DNA of 64,000 nucleotides from Salinibaculum sp. SYNS191 (GTDB taxonomy: Archaea; Halobacteriota; Halobacteria; Halobacteriales; Haloarculaceae): assembly GCF_037338445.1 (NCBI RefSeq), contig NZ_CP147838.1, positions 3,472,001 to 3,536,000 of the forward strand, read 5' to 3'. A program made the position numbers and the translations under genes. How positions within the stretch are numbered: the first letter of the stretch is position 1; the number at the start of each line of letters is the position of its first letter. This document shows, in pieces, positions 59,781 through 64,000 of this stretch. A model generated the notes under the pieces. That model saw only the letters and a list, made by a program, of their open reading frames with translations. It was not told where the DNA came from and did no database searches.

Positions 59781-59924
59781 ATGAAGTGTCAAAGATGTTC
59801 TACTGATGCCCGTGTCACGCGGCACACGGTCGACGACTACAGTGGCTATCTCTGTTCGGAGTGTCGCGAGGTCTGGACCGAGATACAGCAGCGCATGGAG
59901 ACCCGCGGGCGGTTCTCCCGCTAG
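59781..59924 (+). CDS. Small zinc-ribbon microprotein
   Basis: A 47-residue protein with CQRC at residues 3-6 and CSEC near residues 25-28, then a helical basic end (REVWTEIQQRMETRGRFSR). It is a typical haloarchaeal four-Cys zinc microprotein, like that at 39.1 kb. Its stop overlaps the convergent HalX regulator gene by 4 bp. The function is unknown. Confidence 0.7.
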   Translation: MKCQRCSTDARVTRHTVDDYSGYLCSECREVWTEIQQRMETRGRFSR

Positions 59925-60490
59925 TCCCCGCCGGGGAATTCCTGGAAGAGCGTGTCGAAGTCGTTCTCGAATCCAGTCACGACCGTGTCGGCTTCTTCTT
60001 CTAGGTCTTCGACGCGCTGGACCATCTCCTGGTACCGTTCGTTGGTCTGGAGCTCCGAGGGAGTCTTCTCGGCTTCGAGCGTTGCCTTCTTCGAGGTCAG
60101 CGCGAAGTACTCCTGGAGCGTGTCGTCGTACTCGTCGCGCTCGTTCATCGCCTCCACTGCGTCGGCGAGGTCCTCGCGCATCACCGGCTTGGTCAGGTAG
60201 TCGTCGAACTCCATCGAGACGATGTCGAAGTCGGGGTCGACCGCGGTCACCATGACGACGCGACAGGCGAGGTCGCGGTCGCGTATCCGGTCGAGTACCT
60301 CGTCACCCGAGTAATCAGGCATCTGACGGTCGAGGAAGACGATGTCGACGTCGCCGTCGACTTTCCGGAGTGCTTCCTCGCCACCGTACGCTGTTCGAAC
60401 CTCGCTGTCCGCCTCCAGCCACGTCGAGTAGAGGTCCGCGATGTCGCGCTCGTCGTCGACGACCAGGATGGTGTTCTGTTCGTCCGTCAT
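59921..60490 (-). CDS. HalX-domain response regulator
   Basis: A 189-residue protein with a receiver domain (residues 5-115): acidic pair in VVDDERD, phosphoacceptor Asp in VFLDRQMPDYSG near residue 53, Thr in VMVTAVD, Lys in YLTKPV. The C-terminal HalX domain is a coiled coil (LTSKKATLEAEKTPSEL...) common in haloarchaeal regulators. The cognate kinase is not in the immediate neighbourhood. Confidence 0.92.
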   Translation of the reverse strand: MTDEQNTILVVDDERDIADLYSTWLEADSEVRTAYGGEEALRKVDGDVDIVFLDRQMPDYSGDEVLDRIRDRDLACRVVMVTAVDPDFDIVSMEFDDYLTKPVMREDLADAVEAMNERDEYDDTLQEYFALTSKKATLEAEKTPSELQTNERYQEMVQRVEDLEEEADTVVTGFENDFDTLFQEFPGGD

Positions 60491-60773
60491 GGGTATTCCG
60501 GTTGTGTTCGTCGCATTGGTCTCCCCCACGGCGAACCACCATCTGAACAGTCCGTCGAACTACTAGTTAAACCCATCCCACGTATTATCAGAGCTGATTC
60601 TCGGCCCCCCTCATTCGCGGTCATAGAGCCCTCTCCGCCAGCCACGGACCGTTTCTCCGACCTCGGTTCGGTGCTGGAAGCCGACCGCCCCGACCGCTTC
60701 TGTGCCCTCTGTGGGCGATACCGGTGCTGTCGTGACCCGAACGGTCTTGAGCGGCGCCACCCTATGGCCGGCC

Positions 60774-61205
60774 ATGTCACCGGCCGGTTCGGACCCGACG
60801 GCCATCCGCTCTATCGCGGTCAGCGTCGAGGACGTCGTCGCTGCGGTCGAAACCAACCGCACGAGCGACCGGGAAGCACTGCTGCGGGTCACGCCGCCGT
60901 TCAGCGGTCGGATGCGGGCCAGACTACACCTGAAGCTCCACGAGGACCCGTCGGCCGACGAGGCCGTCACCATCGACCCCGACCGCCTCCTGACCGACGA
61001 CGCACCGGACTACCCCCGCCCGGCCGAGACCGAGGACGCGCTGCGGCGCGACCCCGACGCGGCCTACACCGTCGAGCGCCACCGGACCCGTCACGAGGCG
61101 GCCGTCGCGGACTGGCGAGCGGCGCTGCCCGAGTCCATCCGGGACCGGGTGACACTCCCGACAGCTGGCGGTCCCCACGCAGTCGACGTCTACGTCCTCG
61201 GATAG
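60774..61205 (+). CDS. Conserved haloarchaeal protein of unknown function
   Basis: A 143-residue soluble protein. Conserved-looking segments are VSVEDVVAAVETNRTSDREALLRVTPPFSGRMRARLH and RHRTRHEAAVADWRAALPESIRD. No catalytic or binding motif is recognised. ATG 60774 is chosen because the preceding codons look like non-coding GC-rich sequence. It is divergent from the HalX gene. Confidence 0.65.
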   Translation: MSPAGSDPTAIRSIAVSVEDVVAAVETNRTSDREALLRVTPPFSGRMRARLHLKLHEDPSADEAVTIDPDRLLTDDAPDYPRPAETEDALRRDPDAAYTVERHRTRHEAAVADWRAALPESIRDRVTLPTAGGPHAVDVYVLG

Positions 61206-61369
61206 GTACGACGGCCTGACAGGCCTCGATAAAACTTCTTCGGCGTCGAGCGCGCGTTGTGAAACGTCAGTACGGGGTCCATGACTCGTGAAACGTGGTG
61301 AAACAAACCGAAGGCTGTCTCGGTTATTTACCCCTGTCTGATAGTTGTATAGACAGAGGAGTTTCACCG

Positions 61370-61612
61370 ATGTCCAGTCCCTCCATCACCGACCCACTCG
61401 AGGTTCCCGCGGAGTTGAGCGACCGCTCGCTGTCCGCCCTTGTCACGAGGCCGCTGAAACGCGTCGCGTTCTGGGCGGCTATCGTCCTCCCCTTCCTCCA
61501 CGTCCCGTTGCTCGCCTCCGGGTTGCAGTCCCAGGACGCCACTGTCGCGTTCGTGACGCTGCTCGCACTCAACGTCACCGCCCTCGCCGTCGGCTACTAT
61601 TTCGACGACTGA
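61370..61612 (+). CDS. Two-helix small membrane protein
   Basis: An 80-residue protein with a soluble N-terminus (residues 1-32) and two membrane helices (VAFWAAIVLPFLHVPLLASG and VAFVTLLALNVTALAVGYYF). The family is not recognised. A TATA-like element near 61345-61351 lies about 20-25 nt before ATG 61370. Confidence 0.62.
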   Translation: MSSPSITDPLEVPAELSDRSLSALVTRPLKRVAFWAAIVLPFLHVPLLASGLQSQDATVAFVTLLALNVTALAVGYYFDD

Positions 61613-61632
61613 GCACCGTAGGCGACAGTAAC

Positions 61633-61637
61633 TTTAA
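61633..61637 (+). promoter_or_regulatory. rnhA: TATA element of rnhA
   Basis: TTTAA lies 25-29 nt before ATG 61662, consistent with a leaderless transcript. Confidence 0.5.
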
Positions 61638-61661
61638 CACTCACGCTATCCAAAGGCGTGT

Positions 61662-62285
61662 ATGGCCGCATATGGCCGGCCGTCACTACGAGACCTGTTC
61701 GACGAGTCGCCGACGCCACACATTGCTCACCCGCCCTCCACCCACCACCGGGACTTCTATCTCGCCACAGATGGCTCCTTCAGAGAGACCGGTGGCGGAC
61801 TCGGCGCGGTCATCGAGACACGGGACGGCGAAACTGTCGCACGCCTGTCCGTCCCGAACTCGGTGCCGGACAACAACGTCGCGGAGTACCGGGCGCTGCA
61901 CCTCGGGCTCGACGTGCTCGCGGCCCGGACCCCGGCGGAGGCCCGCGTCGGCATCCTGCTCGACCACGACGACCTCGCCGCCAACGTCAACGCGACCATT
62001 CTGGCGGCAGAGGGACCCCACCTGGACTCGCCCCACCAGGTGACAGTCCCCGCGTCGACGGGGCTGCACTGGCGCGGCATCCGCGCCCGACTCCGGGGCT
62101 TCGACGACGTGCGGGCCGCCCGCATCTCCGGTGACCGCAACCCCGCTCATCCCCTCGCCAACGCCCCCGACCAGTACGCCCACGTCAACGACGAACCCGA
62201 CCGCTGTGTCCTGCCGGAGGCTCCCGTCTCCGCGGAGCGCATCCCGCCGCCCTCCCGCTCTGACCGCGGCGGCGCCAGCGACTGA
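61662..62285 (+). CDS. rnhA: Ribonuclease HI
   Basis: A 207-residue protein with an extra N-terminal segment of about 30 residues typical of halophilic RNase HI. The catalytic acids are Asp37 in YLATDGSF, Glu in NNVAEYRALHLGL, and Asp in ILLDHDDLAANVN; a fourth acidic or His residue lies in the C-terminal part (GDRNPAHPLAN). It cleaves RNA in RNA-DNA hybrids. The C-terminal 25 residues are low complexity. Confidence 0.85.
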   Translation: MAAYGRPSLRDLFDESPTPHIAHPPSTHHRDFYLATDGSFRETGGGLGAVIETRDGETVARLSVPNSVPDNNVAEYRALHLGLDVLAARTPAEARVGILLDHDDLAANVNATILAAEGPHLDSPHQVTVPASTGLHWRGIRARLRGFDDVRAARISGDRNPAHPLANAPDQYAHVNDEPDRCVLPEAPVSAERIPPPSRSDRGGASD

Positions 62286-62485
62286 CTGCCCGACCCGAAT
62301 CTAGCTTTCTCGCCCGTTCTCCGTCAGTTAGTCTTCCAAGTCGCTTTGACCTCCACCCTCGTTCTGGTGCGGTTATCGAAGCAAATTCACTGCATAAGTT
62401 ATAGCGATAGCCCAGGAAATGCCTGTGGGGAGTTGAAGAACGTTCCCTCTACGTCACAGGAGTAACTTTTTAGTGAGATAATCGT

Positions 62486-62493
62486 CATATATT
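62486..62493 (+). promoter_or_regulatory. TATA box of the small membrane protein gene at 62.5 kb
   Basis: CATATATT lies 23-30 nt before ATG 62516 and favours that start over GTG 62504. Confidence 0.6.
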
Positions 62494-62515
62494 CTAGTGG
62501 AAGGTGACGGAACCC

Positions 62516-62767
62516 ATGTCCACGAGTCGCAACTCCGGGCACAGCAACGGTGGTACCTCGTTCACTGCACCGCTCGATGGGTTGCCCACACTGTCCCGGT
62601 ACGATGTCTTGCTGGTACTCATCGCGCTGGGTTTCGTCCTGTCGGTCGCGGCGTACCTCGTCCTCGACGTCGCGCTCCACCAGGCCGCCGTCGTCGTGGC
62701 AGTGCTGGGCTCGTTCAGTCTCGCCGACGCCCTGTTCCTGCACCCGCCGGTCGAGGGTCGACGCTGA
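62516..62767 (+). CDS. Two-helix small membrane protein
   Basis: An 83-residue protein with a Ser/Gly-rich N-terminus and two membrane helices (YDVLLVLIALGFVLSVAAYL and AAVVVAVLGSFSLADALFL). ATG 62516 has a TATA box at the right distance. The family is not recognised. It is convergent with the malic enzyme gene. Confidence 0.62.
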   Translation: MSTSRNSGHSNGGTSFTAPLDGLPTLSRYDVLLVLIALGFVLSVAAYLVLDVALHQAAVVVAVLGSFSLADALFLHPPVEGRR

Positions 62768-62862
62768 CGGGGCTCTCGTCCGAGGTGGGCTATGGCGGTC
62801 GCGAGTGATGGGAGACAGAGAGCAGAGGAGAAGAGAGGAGAGGAGAGTGTCGGCCGCCTGTC

Positions 62863-64000
62863 TCAGGACTCGTCCTGCGCGTCCACGACGGCGACGCCGG
62901 CGAGGTTCACGATGTCCTTGACCTCGTCGCCGCGCTGGAGGACGTGGACCGGCTTGTCCATGCCGACCAGCATCGGCCCGATGGCCTCCGCACCGCCCAG
63001 GCGCTGGAGGAGCTTGTAGCCGATGTTGCCGGCTTCGAGGTTCGGGAAGACGAGCACGTTCGCCGGCGCGTCGAGTTCCGAGAAGCTGTAGGTGTCGTTC
63101 ATTATCTCCTCGACGACGGCGGTGTCGGCCTGCATCTCGCCGTCGACGGGGAAGTCCGCGCGCGGGTCCGACCGCAGCCGCTCCGCGGCCTTCCGGACCT
63201 TTCGGGTCCCCACGTTGTCGACGCTGCCGAAGTCGGAGTACGACAGCAGTGCCGCACGCGGTTCGACGTTGAACTCCCGGGCGAGTTCGGCGGTGTGTTT
63301 CGTTATCTCCGCCAGTACGTCCTCGTCGGGGTCCTGGTTGACCGTCGCGTCGACGCAGAAGATGACCCGGTTCTTGAAGGTCAGCATGTAGACGCCGGCG
63401 GCGTAGTCGGCGTCCTCCGCAGTCCCGACGACCTGCAGCGGTGGGCGCAGCGCGGAGGGGTAGTGGTGCATCAGGCCGGTTAGCATCGCGTCGGCGTCGC
63501 CCATCTCGACCATCACGCTGCCGAGGTAGTTGCCGTCGCGGATGAGGTCGTCGGCCTCGCGGCGGGTCAGCCCCTTCCGCTGGCGGAGTTCGTACAGCCG
63601 GTCGGCGTAGGGGTCCAGGCTCGCCTCGTCGGGGTCGACGATTTCCGGTTCGAAGCTCAGCCCCAGCCGTTCCATCTCTGCCCATATCACCTCGCGGTCG
63701 CCGATGAGGATGGGATGGGCGATGCCCTGGTCGACCAGCTGGTAGGCCGCCCGAATCATCTTCTCGTCGTCGCCCTCGGCGAGCACCAGCCGCTTGGGGT
63801 CGCTTTTCGCCTTGTTCAGGACGACCCGCATCATCTCGCGGGACTTCCCGAGGCGGGCCTCCAGTTGCTCCGTGTACTCCTCGAGGTCGAGTTCACGCCG
63901 GGCCGCGCCGCTGTCTATCGCGGCCTTCGCGACGGCGGGTGCCACCTCGAACAGCACGCGCGGGTCCAGCGGCTTCGGGATGATGTACTCCGAGCCGAAC
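62863..64000 (-). CDS. maeB: NADP-dependent malic enzyme, C-terminal part (runs off the window)
   Basis: About 379 codons are visible; the 5-prime part lies beyond 64000. The visible start ([26 protein letters not shown]) is the end of the malic dehydrogenase domain, followed by a linker and a phosphate acetyltransferase-like domain with [16 protein letters not shown] and [17 protein letters not shown]. This matches bifunctional-type MaeB, which decarboxylates malate to pyruvate; the PTA-like domain is usually regulatory and binds acetyl-CoA. Confidence 0.92.
   Translation of the reverse strand, partial: FGSEYIIPKPLDPRVLFEVAPAVAKAAIDSGAARRELDLEEYTEQLEARLGKSREMMRVVLNKAKSDPKRLVLAEGDDEKMIRAAYQLVDQGIAHPILIGDREVIWAEMERLGLSFEPEIVDPDEASLDPYADRLYELRQRKGLTRREADDLIRDGNYLGSVMVEMGDADAMLTGLMHHYPSALRPPLQVVGTAEDADYAAGVYMLTFKNRVIFCVDATVNQDPDEDVLAEITKHTAELAREFNVEPRAALLSYSDFGSVDNVGTRKVRKAAERLRSDPRADFPVDGEMQADTAVVEEIMNDTYSFSELDAPANVLVFPNLEAGNIGYKLLQRLGGAEAIGPMLVGMDKPVHVLQRGDEVKDIVNLAGVAVVDAQDES

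Noticed and set aside
62399..63685. 428-codon minus-strand frame over the malic enzyme gene
   Set aside because: The adjacent frame encodes the phosphate acetyltransferase-like domain of malic enzyme with clear motifs; this one is a shadow.

Overview
The window is haloarchaeal chromosome (class Halobacteria, probably family Haloarculaceae). The evidence is high GC with strongly acidic proteins, TATA boxes 25-28 nt upstream of many start codons (leaderless transcription), an S-layer glycoprotein with a PGF-CTERM tail beside an archaeosortase, diphthine synthase, archaeal ribosomal proteins L11/L1/P0/P1, RNA polymerase subunit L, HalX, HalOD1 and bacterio-opsin-activator-type regulators, and an elongator tRNA-Met with a bulge-helix-bulge intron. 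The family assignment rests on gene order and is less certain than the class.

Layout. 1-1.9 kb: carotenoid (bacterioruberin) genes, with cruF convergent to crtB. 2-9.7 kb: a universal stress protein, a Tat lipoprotein, a gamma-carbonic-anhydrase-like protein, a CbiX plus DR2241-like pair, two paralogous lipoproteins (the second frameshifted at a poly-C tract), and a winged-helix/membrane protein pair. 9.8-16.8 kb: cysS, a GerW-like protein, an orphan TctA-like permease, a HalOD1 protein, and the ribosomal cluster rpl12-rpl10-rpl1 with rpl11. 16.9-20.3 kb: a double-domain KaiC-like ATPase divergent from a LOV-domain sensor. 20.3-26.4 kb: an aldose dehydrogenase, an amino acid permease with a TrkA protein, a DRG GTPase and a duplicated VOC protein. 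26.4-32.7 kb: S-layer gene, archaeosortase artA, dph5, trm5 and tRNA-Thr. 32.9-39.3 kb: a regulator-rich, lower-GC stretch with DUF2267, a decayed UspA gene, an intact UspA, HalOD1, a 1143-residue multi-GAF activator and a zinc microprotein. 39.6-45 kb: unknown membrane proteins with a winged-helix protein, an SDR, a PAC2 protein and a histone deacetylase family protein. 45.2-49.8 kb: a split dipeptide/oligopeptide ABC importer. 49.9-53.5 kb: cytochrome oxidase subunit III with neighbours and rpoL. 53.5-57.3 kb: a zinc-ribbon/SCP-like protein, then an ApbE-centred membrane redox cluster and a second winged-helix/membrane pair. 57.5-64 kb: hisF, the c-di-AMP synthase dacZ, intron-containing tRNA-Met, a HalX regulator, RNase HI and a truncated malic enzyme.

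Points that stand out: (i) the four-gene cluster of acidic membrane-anchored protein, ApbE flavinyltransferase, thrombospondin-type-3 protein and bis-heme membrane protein, which looks like a compact extracytosolic flavin/heme redox module; (ii) a LOV photosensor with a degenerate kinase ATPase domain sharing a short divergent promoter with a KaiC-like ATPase; (iii) vestigial, synonymously diverged copies of the 3-prime ends of rpl11 and hisF just downstream of the intact genes; (iv) a surface lipoprotein gene split at a C7 tract, with a C9 tract upstream; (v) a UspA pseudogene with a 21-bp triplication. All functional statements come from reading motifs and context by eye; no database search was run.
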